Source: CAZEIW01 sp964512305
GTDB taxonomy: Bacteria; Pseudomonadota; Gammaproteobacteria; Burkholderiales; Burkholderiaceae_F
DNA: 64,000 bases
Direction of reading: 5' to 3'
Assembly (NCBI GenBank): GCA_964512305.1
Contig: CAZEIW010000026.1
Location: 9,562 to 73,561, forward strand
This document shows positions 1 to 8,700 of the stretch, piece by piece (position 1 is the first letter of the stretch; the number at the start of each line of letters is the position of its first letter). The notes beneath the pieces are model-generated. The model saw nothing but the letters and a program-made list of their open reading frames with translations. It was not told the DNA's origin and searched no databases. The position numbers and the translations under genes are program-made.

Positions 1-13
1 ACGGCCGGCGGGC

Positions 14-301
14 TCAGTTGCATCCGCAACCTCCGCCGCCGAAGCCCCTGCCGCCGCTGGAGGCCTCCTTGCTGAAGTAGATGTGATCGTCGATCGACGA
101 ATCGATCGGGTCCGAGTCGAGCAACATCCCGGGCCTCGCCATCAGGTCGCGCTCCCAGGGCTTGACGCCGGGAACGGCACAGCCGCCGGCCAGGAGGCAC
201 AACACGATGGCCGCGGCGGGCAGCCGCAGGCGCTTCGGACCCGAGCGCGTCCGCATCTTCATCGCCGGCGCGCGCATCGTCGTTCTTGTGTCATCGCACA
301 T
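14..301 (-). CDS. DUF4266 domain lipoprotein
   Basis: A small predicted lipoprotein of 95 residues. A basic N-terminus is followed by a hydrophobic stretch ending in a lipobox (LAGGC), so the mature protein should be lipid-anchored. The rest (PWERDLMARPGMLLDSD, then a Gly-rich tail ending GGGGCGCN) matches what I know of the DUF4266 family, whose function is unknown. The start at 301 was chosen because a GGAG ribosome site lies about 9 bases upstream; internal ATGs at 277 and 262 would give shorter but still lipoprotein-like forms. It lies 16 bases after the TlpA-type thioredoxin gene and is probably cotranscribed with it. In related genomes such pairs often sit beside a DUF3570 outer-membrane protein, which would lie off the left edge; that part is inference. 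Confidence 0.75.
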   Translation of the reverse strand: MCDDTRTTMRAPAMKMRTRSGPKRLRLPAAAIVLCLLAGGCAVPGVKPWERDLMARPGMLLDSDPIDSSIDDHIYFSKEASSGGRGFGGGGCGCN

Positions 302-317
302 CGATCGCCGCTCCGCC

Positions 318-773
318 TCACCGCTCGGCGGCGAGTTGCGCGAGCTCGCGCTCGTACGCGGCGCTTTCCTCGGCGTGGAATCCGACGTGCTTGAAGCGCA
401 CCCGGCCGGCGCGGTCGATGTAGAAGCTCGCCGGCATGCCGGCGACCTTGAACGATTCGGCGAACTTCGCCTGCGGGTCGAACACGATCGGGAACCGCGG
501 CCGGAGCTGGTCGAGGAAGGCTTCCGCAAGCGCGCGGTCGCGGTCGAGGTTGACGCCGATCACGACGACGCCCTGATCGCCGTACCGGTTCTGGATCTGC
601 TGCATCCAGGGGAACGACTCCTTGCACGGCCCGCACCAGGAGGCCCAGAAGTCGACCAGCACGACCTTGCCCTTGAGCGCATCGAGATCGAGCGTCGGTG
701 CCGGCGTGCCGGCGTGGGCCGCGCTCGTGCAGAGCACCGCCGCGGCGATGGATCGACGGGCGAAACGGAGCAT
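318..773 (-). CDS. TlpA-family thioredoxin, exported
   Basis: A 151-residue thiol-disulfide oxidoreductase of the TlpA/ResA type. The first 21 residues look like a cleavable signal peptide ending in AHA, so it should act in the periplasm. The redox motif WCGPC is at residues 46-50, in the usual FWASWCGPC context. A cis-proline loop (GMPASFYID) lies near residue 112, as the thioredoxin fold requires. It is followed closely on the same strand by a DUF4266 lipoprotein gene. Probable role: reduction of periplasmic cysteines, perhaps in maturation of a partner encoded outside the window. Substrate unknown. Confidence 0.88.
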   Translation of the reverse strand: MLRFARRSIAAAVLCTSAAHAGTPAPTLDLDALKGKVVLVDFWASWCGPCKESFPWMQQIQNRYGDQGVVVIGVNLDRDRALAEAFLDQLRPRFPIVFDPQAKFAESFKVAGMPASFYIDRAGRVRFKHVGFHAEESAAYERELAQLAAER

Positions 774-1029
774 CAGGTTGTCCCCGGGGGTGAAAGGCGA
801 GCCGGATGGTAGCGAACGGGCCGCCGGCCGGGTGTCAACGGCGCCCGCCTGGATGTAACGCGGTGTAATTCGCGTTAAGCGACCATCAAGAAAGGCGACT
901 TCTCTTCAGGAAGAAGCAGCGCCGCGGACCCCCGCAACTTAGATTTGACTAAGAAACAGGGCGTGCGTGACGTTCCTTCATGCGACGGCTCTTTGGCCTA
1001 GCGGCATCCGCAGCGACGCGCGGCCCGCG

Positions 1030-1818
1030 CTAACCGGCATCGAAGGGCGCCGCCATCGCAGTCAGCGCGTCGCGGACGAATTCGAACGCGGGCTCGACCG
1101 CCGCCGGCGGGCCCTTGACACCCAACTCGATGTGGCGCCGCGCCGGCCGCCCGTCGCTGCCGTCCCCGATCGAAGGCAGGCTGAACGTCTTGACGCCGGG
1201 GAAACGGGCCTCGACCTGCATCATCAACGGCGCGATCGCCGATTCGGGCGTCTCGTACAGCAGCAGCGAACGCTCGGCCGTCGGTCTCGAATGGAAGTGC
1301 TCGCGGAATTCGGTGTCGAGGATGGCCTCGATCATCGGCCAGGCCATCACCGGGAACCCGGGCACGAAATAGTGGCGTGCCACCGCGAAGCCGGGAATCC
1401 GGTTGTAAGGATTCGCGATGATGCGGGCGCCGCGCGGGAACTCGCCCATCGTGAGCCGCTGCCGGTTCTCCGGCGTCGTCATGTCGGGCTGGCCGAGTTG
1501 CGCGCAGCGCAGCGCGATTTCCGACGCCGCTTCCGGATGCAGCATGAGGTCGACGCCGAGCGCGATCGCAGCGGCCTGGCGCGTGTGGTCGTCGGGGGTC
1601 GAGCCGATGCCGCCGCAGCTGAACACCGCATCGTCGCCGCCGAAACTGAGCCGCAAGGCGTCGACCAGCGCGCGGCGGTCGTCCGGCAGGTACTGGGCCC
1701 ACGACAGGGTGAGCCCGCGTGCCGACAGCAGACCGATGACATGCGCGAAATGCCTGTCGGCGCGTTTACCCGACAGGATTTCGTCGCCGATCACGAACAG
1801 TCCGAAGCGCGGCGTCAT
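1030..1818 (-). CDS. molybdopterin-binding (MoaB/CinA-N type) domain protein
   Basis: A 262-residue protein whose first two thirds form a MoCF_biosynth (molybdopterin-binding) domain: FGLFVIGDEILSGKRAD at the N-terminus and FSCGGIGSTPDDHTRQ near residue 70, which correspond to the GDE and GGxGxTxDD signatures. It lacks the C-terminal deamidase half of full-length CinA, so it belongs with the stand-alone competence/damage-inducible A-like proteins. Biochemical role uncertain. The start at 1818 gives the conserved MTPRFGLFVIGDEIL N-terminus; the frame stays open 20 codons further upstream. It is divergent from the FecR-type gene, with a 232-base gap in which I see no clear regulatory site. Confidence 0.8.
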   Translation of the reverse strand: MTPRFGLFVIGDEILSGKRADRHFAHVIGLLSARGLTLSWAQYLPDDRRALVDALRLSFGGDDAVFSCGGIGSTPDDHTRQAAAIALGVDLMLHPEAASEIALRCAQLGQPDMTTPENRQRLTMGEFPRGARIIANPYNRIPGFAVARHYFVPGFPVMAWPMIEAILDTEFREHFHSRPTAERSLLLYETPESAIAPLMMQVEARFPGVKTFSLPSIGDGSDGRPARRHIELGVKGPPAAVEPAFEFVRDALTAMAAPFDAG

Positions 1819-2050
1819 CGACACGGCTGGCCAATACCGGGATACCGCTCCCAAAATTGCGATAATGCACCGCAACAACCGCTACCCGCAAAGGGAAGTT
1901 TCCATCCCGCACGGGCGACCTGCAACCAGATGTTTCCGGTCGTGCACGCCCGGGCTCCCCGATGCGTTGCTCGCGTATAAACGATGGCGGCGCGTGATGG
2001 CAGCAACGAGCAGCGCGAATCACGTGCCTCGATCCGGAGCCGATTCTGCG

Positions 2051-3841
2051 ATGAAATCCGACTGCGCTCGAGGTCACGGCAGGCTGACGAGGTGGGTCGG
2101 CGTGCTCGCGGTGCTGGGCGCGCTGGGCGTGGGTGCCGGCGCGCGGGCGCAGGGCTACGACGAAGGCGCCGCGCCACCCGATCCGCCGGGACGCGTCGGG
2201 CGCATCAGCCTGCTGTCGGGCCCCGTCGGCCTGACGGACATCGAAACCGGCGACTCGCAGACGGCGACGCTGAACTGGCCGGTCACGAGCGGCCAGACGC
2301 TGTCGACCGGCCGCTTCGGCCGCGCCGAGGTCAGGATCGGCTCGCTCGCGGTGCGGCTCGGGCCGGAGAGCGACGTCGATTTCGAGCGCGTCGACGACGC
2401 GGTGATCCAGATCGTGATCGAGCGCGGCACGGTGTCGCTGCGCGTGCGCAACCGCGACCTGCTGCCCGCGCTCGATCTGACCACGCCGCGCGAGCGCCTC
2501 GTGCTCGACGACGTCGGCCGCTATCGGGTCGACGTCGATCTCGTGCCGGGACTGACGTCGATCACGACCTACCTCGGATACGCGCGGGTCGCCACCGACG
2601 GCGGCATGACCTACGCGGTCGCGAGCGGCCAGCGCGGCGAGTTCAGCGGCGAGCCGGTAACGCGTTTTCAGCTGGTCGCCCCCCTGACCGACACCTTCGA
2701 TGACTGGGTCGCCGCGATCGACCGGCAGGACGACGCGATCCGCAGCTCGCGCTACGTGTCGACCGAGACCACCGGGATCGAGAGCCTCGACGAATACGGC
2801 CAGTGGCGCAGCGTCGACGTGTACGGAGCGGTCTGGTTTCCCGTCGGCGTCCCGGTCGGCTGGGTCCCGTACCGCTACGGCCGCTGGGGCTGGGTTCCGC
2901 CGTGGGGCTGGACGTGGATCGACGATGCCCCGTGGGGCTTCGCTCCGTTCCACTATGGACGTTGGGTCTACGTCAACGGCGGCTGGGGATGGCTGCCCGG
3001 CGTGTACCTGCCGCGGCCTGTCTACGCGCCGGCTCTCGTCGTCTGGTACGGCGGGCCGCCCGCGGGCGGAGCGATCGGCGCGGTCGGCTGGTTCCCGCTC
3101 GGTCCGGGCGAGATCTACATCCCCTGCTACCGCACCAGCCGCCGCTACGTCGAGGTGGTCAACGCGGCGCAGGATGGGCGGTTCCGGCGCGGCGACCCGA
3201 CGGTGCCGCCGCCGCACTACATCTACCAGCGCAACCCGGGCGTCGTGACCTGGGTCGACGGCAATGCGCTGATGCGCGAGGAGCCGGTGCGGCGCCACGT
3301 GCAACCGCCGCCTTCGCAATGGACGTCGATCCCGGTCACGTATCTGCCGCCGGTGTCGGCATCGCCGCCCGGGATGAAGCGGCATTTCGAGCCGGCGCCG
3401 GCGCCGGCGCAGCGCGAGGCCGAACGCGCGCCGCAAGCAGCCGCGGCGCCCGGGATGAAGCGCCAGTTCGAATCGACGCCGGCGCAGCGCGAGGCTGCGC
3501 GCGGGCCGCAGACACCTGCGGCACCCGGTCAATCGTCGCGCGAGACACCCGCGCCGCGAGAGGCGATCACCACCGTCGCGCCGGCGCGGCGCTCGCCCCC
3601 GCCAGCGGCCGAAGTCGGGTCGCGGACCGAAGTGGGGCGGCGCCCCGCACCTGCAGTACGCCCGCAGCCGCCGGCGGCGCCGCCCCGCCCCCCGGCGCAA
3701 CCGGCCGTCGCGCCTGCGCCAGTCGTCGCGCCTGCACCGGCCGCGCCGGCCGCGGCTGCGCCACCGCAGGCGGCGCCGGCCGAGGGCCGCGAGGCCCACC
3801 GGCGCGAACCCGTGCAGCCGCACGGCGCCGTCGCGCGCTGA
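2051..3841 (+). CDS. FecR/DUF6600 exported proline-rich protein
   Basis: A 596-residue predicted exported protein. A signal peptide (hydrophobic core VGVLAVLGALGVGAGARA) precedes a FecR-like beta domain at roughly residues 45-220, with VGRISLLSGPVGLTD and RFGRAEVRIGSLAVRLG. A Trp/Gly-rich DUF6600-type region follows (RYGRWGWVPPWGWTW, APFHYGRWVYVNGGWGWLPG), then a long Pro/Ala/Arg-rich low-complexity tail containing two PGMKR(H/Q)FE repeats. Proteins of this make-up are common in Burkholderiales, with no settled function; cell-envelope attachment is plausible. The start at ATG 2051 has a GGAG site about 10 bases upstream. An in-frame ATG at 1997 is possible but would add 18 residues ahead of the signal peptide. 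Confidence 0.78.
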   Translation: MKSDCARGHGRLTRWVGVLAVLGALGVGAGARAQGYDEGAAPPDPPGRVGRISLLSGPVGLTDIETGDSQTATLNWPVTSGQTLSTGRFGRAEVRIGSLAVRLGPESDVDFERVDDAVIQIVIERGTVSLRVRNRDLLPALDLTTPRERLVLDDVGRYRVDVDLVPGLTSITTYLGYARVATDGGMTYAVASGQRGEFSGEPVTRFQLVAPLTDTFDDWVAAIDRQDDAIRSSRYVSTETTGIESLDEYGQWRSVDVYGAVWFPVGVPVGWVPYRYGRWGWVPPWGWTWIDDAPWGFAPFHYGRWVYVNGGWGWLPGVYLPRPVYAPALVVWYGGPPAGGAIGAVGWFPLGPGEIYIPCYRTSRRYVEVVNAAQDGRFRRGDPTVPPPHYIYQRNPGVVTWVDGNALMREEPVRRHVQPPPSQWTSIPVTYLPPVSASPPGMKRHFEPAPAPAQREAERAPQAAAAPGMKRQFESTPAQREAARGPQTPAAPGQSSRETPAPREAITTVAPARRSPPPAAEVGSRTEVGRRPAPAVRPQPPAAPPRPPAQPAVAPAPVVAPAPAAPAAAAPPQAAPAEGREAHRREPVQPHGAVAR

Positions 3842-3846
3842 ATACC

Positions 3847-3862
3847 GGGGGCGGCCGCCCCC
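3847..3862. terminator. GC-rich palindrome after the FecR-type gene
   Basis: A perfect 16-base palindrome (GGGGGCGGCCGCCCCC) starts 6 bases after the stop codon of the FecR/DUF6600 gene. It could fold into a short stem that slows or ends transcription. There is no T-tract after it, so it is only a weak terminator candidate. Confidence 0.3.
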
Positions 3863-4023
3863 ACCCATTGCGAACGCGAAACGGCATCGTTTCGCCGCGG
3901 TTTTCCCCGGATCGCCTGCGCAGCGGATCCTTACGCTGGAGCGGCTCGATCCCCGATGCGGGGTCGATCTCCTCGACAACCTCGAACAGCCGACAGGCGA
4001 TCCCGCGCGGGAAAGGAACTCCG

Positions 4024-4962
4024 ATGACCGTCCAGTCCACCACCAACGCTTTGACGAATACCTACTTGCAGCCGGCGGCCAAGCCGGCCGTCTCGGAACC
4101 CAACGCCGGGCGCGACGGCGATGGCGACGATGCCCGCGGCGCGTCGGCGCAACACGCCGGACATCATCACGGCGGCGGCATGTTCGCCTTCATGGAGAGC
4201 CTCTTCCAGTCGCTGAACCAGATGGGACTGACGCCAGGGTCGTCCGCCGCCTCGACGACCGCGTCGACCAGCGGTTCCACGTCGACGTCGGGTGCCGTCG
4301 CATCCACGGGCGCCGCAGGCGCTTCGACCGCGTCGGCGACCTCGACTTCGGGCTCCGGCCAGACGGCCGCCGCAGCCGCGCCGGCGCAGGGCACGGGCGG
4401 CGCCGACTCCGATGGCGACAACGACGGCAGCGGCACCAGCAACGCCGCCGCGAACGCGCTCGGCGCGCTGCATACGTTCCTGCACGACCTGTTCACGGCA
4501 ATCCGCCAGGCCCAGGCCGGGGGCGGGAGCTCCGACAGCGACGGCGACAACGACGGCAGCGGCGCGGGCCAGGCCAGTGCCGTGCGGTCGGCCTATGGAA
4601 GCCTGGGCAGCGGCATCCAGGCGCTGCTCCAGGGGCTCGACGGCAGCACGGGTTCGGGCGCCGGCGCGGGTTCAGCCGCGAGTTCGGTTTCGGGTACGAA
4701 CACGGCTTCGGGCACCGGCACGACTTCGGGCACCAGCGTGGGTTCAAGCGCGAGCGCTGGCTCGAGCTCGGCCGCAAGCAAGCTGCAGCAGGACTTCCAA
4801 TCGCTGGTGAGCGCGCTCGATCCGCAGGCCGCGTCCGCAAGCTCGGGCGGGCCGACGCTGCAGGCGTTCCTGCAGACCCTGCTGTCCAACATGGGCGCGC
4901 AGGCGGGCAGCACGGCCGCCTCGGTCACGCAGCCGGGCTCGCTGGTGCAGGCGACGGCCTAG
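4024..4962 (+). CDS. Ser/Ala/Gly-rich protein with acidic D-rich repeats, unknown
   Basis: A 312-residue protein I do not recognise. It opens with GRDGDGDDARG and a His-rich patch (QHAGHHHGGG), then has three short predicted helices (MFAFMESLFQSLNQMG; LGALHTFLHDLFTAIRQAQ; LQQDFQSLVSALD) separated by Ser/Thr/Ala/Gly linkers. The segment DSDGDNDGSG occurs twice, each copy next to an amphipathic helix, and resembles calcium-binding DxDGDxD loops. There is no signal peptide. The start has an excellent ribosome site (GGGAAAGGAACTCCG before ATG). The composition suggests a secreted or surface repeat protein, possibly exported through a C-terminal signal, but that is a guess. It lies 182 bases downstream of the FecR-type gene. 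Confidence 0.7.
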   Translation: MTVQSTTNALTNTYLQPAAKPAVSEPNAGRDGDGDDARGASAQHAGHHHGGGMFAFMESLFQSLNQMGLTPGSSAASTTASTSGSTSTSGAVASTGAAGASTASATSTSGSGQTAAAAAPAQGTGGADSDGDNDGSGTSNAAANALGALHTFLHDLFTAIRQAQAGGGSSDSDGDNDGSGAGQASAVRSAYGSLGSGIQALLQGLDGSTGSGAGAGSAASSVSGTNTASGTGTTSGTSVGSSASAGSSSAASKLQQDFQSLVSALDPQAASASSGGPTLQAFLQTLLSNMGAQAGSTAASVTQPGSLVQATA

Positions 4963-5052
4963 TCTCCGTCATCAAAGCCCGGGAGGACGAGCAGGCACGG
5001 CGCACCCGGAATCGTCGATACTGGCGCCTCTCCTTCCTGCGGCGGGGCGAAC

Positions 5053-5631
5053 ATGACGATCCTGGTGCTCGGGCTGCTCCTCTTCCTCGGCGTGCATTCC
5101 ATCCGGATCGTCGCCGACGGCTGGCGCGGCGCGCTGGTCGCGCGCCTGGGCGAGAAGCCATGGAAGGGCCTGGTGTCGGTCGGGTCGCTGGCGGGCTTCG
5201 TTCTGATCGTCTGGGGCTTCGGCCTCGCGCGAGCGAACCCGATCCAGGTCTGGGATCCACCGACGTGGACCCGGCTCGTCACGGTGCTGCTGACCCTGCC
5301 GGCATTCGTGCTCATCGCGGCGGCCTATGTGCCGGCCAATCACCTCAAGGCGGCGCTCGGGCACCCGATGGTCCTCGGCGTCAAGACCTGGGCTTTCGCC
5401 CATCTGTGCTCCAACGGGCGCCTCGACGCGATGCTGCTGTTCGGCGCATTCCTCGTCTGGTCGGTGTTCAGCTTCAGGGCCGGCCGGCAGCGCGATCGAG
5501 CGGCCGCAACGACCTACCGTGCCGGGACCTTGAAAGGCGACGCGATCGCGCTGGTGGCCGGCGTCGTGATATGGGCGGCCTTCGGGCGCTATCTGCATGC
5601 GTGGCTGATCGGCATGTCGCCGATGGGCTGA
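5053..5631 (+). CDS. NnrU-family membrane protein
   Basis: A 192-residue polytopic inner-membrane protein with about five hydrophobic helices. It carries family-typical elements: LFLGVHSIRI at the N-terminus, PWKGLVSVGSLAGFVLIVWGF, and GHPMVLGVKTWAFAHL with an Asn-Gly loop. The NnrU family was named for a gene linked to nitrite/nitric-oxide reduction in denitrifiers, but NnrU-like proteins occur widely without denitrification genes. None are visible here, so the actual role is open. Relatives such as isoprenoid-pathway membrane enzymes are possible. The gene ends 6 bases before the likely true end of the converging hrpA. Confidence 0.85.
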   Translation: MTILVLGLLLFLGVHSIRIVADGWRGALVARLGEKPWKGLVSVGSLAGFVLIVWGFGLARANPIQVWDPPTWTRLVTVLLTLPAFVLIAAAYVPANHLKAALGHPMVLGVKTWAFAHLCSNGRLDAMLLFGAFLVWSVFSFRAGRQRDRAAATTYRAGTLKGDAIALVAGVVIWAAFGRYLHAWLIGMSPMG

Positions 5632-5637
5632 CGCCGC

Positions 5638-5703
5638 TCAGCGCTGCACGCTCGCCCAGACCTTCTGCAGGCGCTTGGTGCTGACCGGCATCGGCGTGCG
5701 CAG
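5638..5703 (-). other. cut-off C-terminal tail of hrpA
   Basis: Reading on in the same frame past the TAA stop of hrpA (5704-5706) gives LRTPMPVSTKRLQKVW followed by five more residues and a TGA at 5638-5640. This strongly resembles the normal end of HrpA proteins, in which FAQ is followed by a residue such as Glu, then L(R/G)T and a (P/S)xSxKRL segment. One base change (for example GAA to TAA) would explain the break. It may be a real nonsense mutation trimming 22 residues, or a sequence error. Confidence 0.7.
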
Positions 5704-8700
5704 TTACTGCGCGAACAGCGACACCCTCAGTTCCTCGAGCAGCCAGCGGAACTCCTGCAGCCGCGGATCGGCGACGCCTTTGCGCGCCGCCGTCTCGCGC
5801 AGCCACGGCGTCTGCAGCGCCGCCAGCTCGGCCTGACGGCCCTGATCGCGGGCCGGATCCGCCTTCAGCTTGTCCAGGCGCATCGCGATCGCTTTGAGGT
5901 AGCGCGGGTAGTGCGCAAGCTGGGCCGGCGGCGTGTCGACCAGGAAGTTGCGGGCGAACAGGCGCCCGAGCTGCTGCTCGATGTCGGCGGCCGCCGCCGC
6001 GAAGCCGCGGTGCGCGGCGAGCTTCTTCGGCAGCGCCGCCGCCTCCTGCGCGATCAGCGCCGCCAGCCGCGCGACCTCCTGCGCGATCAGGCTCAGCCGC
6101 CCGCGAGCCTCGTCCTTGCGCGCGACGAATCCGGCGCGATCGTGCGGCCAGGGCTCGCCCAGGCAGGCGCGGTCGAGCGCCGCGGCGATGACCTGCTCGC
6201 GCAGGGCCTCGAAGCCGGGCCAGGCGGCGGCGAGCGCGGGAACCGTCGACGCCTGCATCTGCGCGGTCTGCAACGATGCCAGCGATTTCTCCAGGAACTT
6301 GATCTGCTCGCGCAGCTGCAACCGGAAGAGGCGGCGCAGGCCGTCGCGATGCGCGGCGCGCGCCTGCGCCGGGTCGTCGAACACCTCCAACGCGCAGCGG
6401 TCTCCCTGGTCGACCACCGCGGGGTGGCCGATCAGCGTCTGGCCGCCGCGCCGGATCTCCATGATCTGCGGCAGTTCCCCGAAGTCCCAGTCGACGATCG
6501 CTTCCTGCAGCGCGGGCTCGGCCGCGCGGTCCTGCAGCGCCAACGACTGGAACGACTTCTGCGCCTCGCCGCCGAGCTCGGCGCGCAGCGCGGCCAGATT
6601 GCGGCCCATCGCCAGCTGCCGGCCGCCGTCGTCGATGACCTTGAAATTCATCGTCAGGTGGGCCGGCAGCGTCTCGAGCTTGAAATCGGACGGCGTGCAG
6701 GCGACCTGCGTGCGATCCCGGATGTCGGCGATCAGCGCCTCGACCAGCCCGCCCGGCGGGGCCGTTTCTTCCGGCGCGATCGACGCGCCATGGCGCTCGA
6801 CGAAGCCGCCCGCGTACTCGGGCAGCGGCACGCAGGCGCGCCTGAGCTTCTGCGGCAGCGACTTCAGCAGCAGGTGCACCTTCTCCTTCAGCATGCCCGC
6901 CACCAGCCACTCGCAGCGCTGCGCGTCGACCTGGTTCAGCGCATAGAGCGGCACGGTCAGCGTGACGCCGTCGCGCGCCGCCCCGGGCTCGAAGTGATAG
7001 GAAAGCGCCATGGTCACGCCGCGCATCGCGAGCTGCTTCGGGAACTGCTCGCTGGTGGCGCCCGCGGCCTCGTGGCGCATCAGCTCGTCGCGCGACAGGA
7101 ACAGCAGCTTCGCGCGCTCGCGCTCGGCCTCGCCGCGCCAGCGTTCGAATCCGGCGCCGTTGCACACGTCGGCCGGGACCAGCCGGTCGTAGAACGCGAA
7201 GATCAGCTCGTCGTCGACCAGGACGTCGGGGCGCCGCGTCTTGTGCTCGAGCTCGCGGATCTCGCGCACGAGGCGCTGGTTGTGCTGGAAGAACGGGGCG
7301 CGCGTGTCGTATTCGCCGCCGACCAGCGCTTCGCGCAGGAAGATCTCTCGCGCCCGCGCCGGGTCGAGCGGGCCGAAATGCACGCGACGCTGCTGGTAGA
7401 CCGGCAGGCCGTACAGCGTGGCCCGCTCGAACGCGACGACCTGCGCCGGGCGCTTCTCCCAGTGCGGATCGCCGTGGCTTTTCTTGAGCAGATGCCCTGC
7501 CACGCGCTCGACACAGGCCGGCTCGACGCTGGCCACGGTGCGCGCGAACAGGCGCGAGGTCTCGACCAGCTCGGCCGCCACGATCCAGCGGCCCGCCTTG
7601 CGCGCCAGCGGCGACCCGGGCCAGACATGGAACTTGATGCCTCGCGCGCCCAGGAACGGCGGCTCGCGCCGGTCGGCCGGGTCGGCCTCGCCGGACTTGC
7701 ACCCGATGTTGCCCAGCAGGCCCGTCAGCAGCGCCAGGTGCAGCTGCTCGTAGGTCGCCTCGGCCGCGTTGACGCGCCAGCCGTGCTCGGCCACGATCTG
7801 GTGCAGCTGAGAGTGCACGTCGATCCATTCGCGCACCCGGCGCGGGCTGATGTATTCGGCCTTGAGTTCGTCGGCCAGCCTGCGGTTGGACTTCTTGTGC
7901 TCGATCCGCTCCTGCAGCGCCCGCCACAATCGCAGGTAGCCGACGAAGTCCGACTTCTCGTCGGCGAAGCGGCGGTGCGCGCGGTCCGCGCCATCCTGCG
8001 CGGCGAGCGGGCGCTCGCGCGGATCCTGGACCGACAGCGCGGCCGCGAGGACCTGCATTTCGCGCAGGCACTGGTGTTCGCGCGCCGCGAGCAGCATGCG
8101 GCCGACGCGCGGGTCGACCGGCAGTGCGGCCAGTTCGCGGCCGATCGCCGTGAGCTCGTTGCGATCGTCGACTGCATTGAGCTCCGCCAGCAGCTGGTAG
8201 CCGTCGGCGATCGCGCGCGCCGGCGGCGCCTCGAGGAACGGGAATTCGGCCGGATCGCCGAGGCTGAGCGATTTCATGCGCAGGATCACGGCCGCCAGCG
8301 ATGAGCGGAGGATCTCGGGGTCGGTGAAGGGCGGCCGCCGCTCGAAATCCGCCTCGTCGAACAGGCGCACGCAGACGCCCGCGGCGACGCGCCCGCAACG
8401 GCCGGCGCGCTGGTTGGCCGCCGCCTGCGAGACCGGCTCGATGCGCAGCTGCTCGACCTTGTTGCGGTAGCTGTAGCGCTTGACGCGGGCCAGCCCGGTG
8501 TCGACGACGAAGCGGACCCCCGGTACCGTGAGCGAGGTCTCGGCGATGTTGGTCGCCAGCACGATCCTGCGCCCTCCGCCGGGCTTGAAGACGCGCTCCT
8601 GCTCGGACGCCGACAGCCGCGCGTACAGCGGCAGGATCTCGGTCGCCGGCGGATGATGCTTGCGCAGCGCTTCGGCGGTCTCGCGGATCTCGCGTTCGCC

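Noticed and set aside
983..1000. Possible tRNA fragment (CTTTGGCCTAGCGGC)
   Set aside because: No cloverleaf could be drawn; no T-loop GGTTCGAATC-like sequence or acceptor stem nearby.
5911..8304. Plus-strand open frame of 797 codons opposite hrpA
   Set aside because: Antisense shadow caused by the high G/C content; hrpA has all helicase motifs on the other strand.
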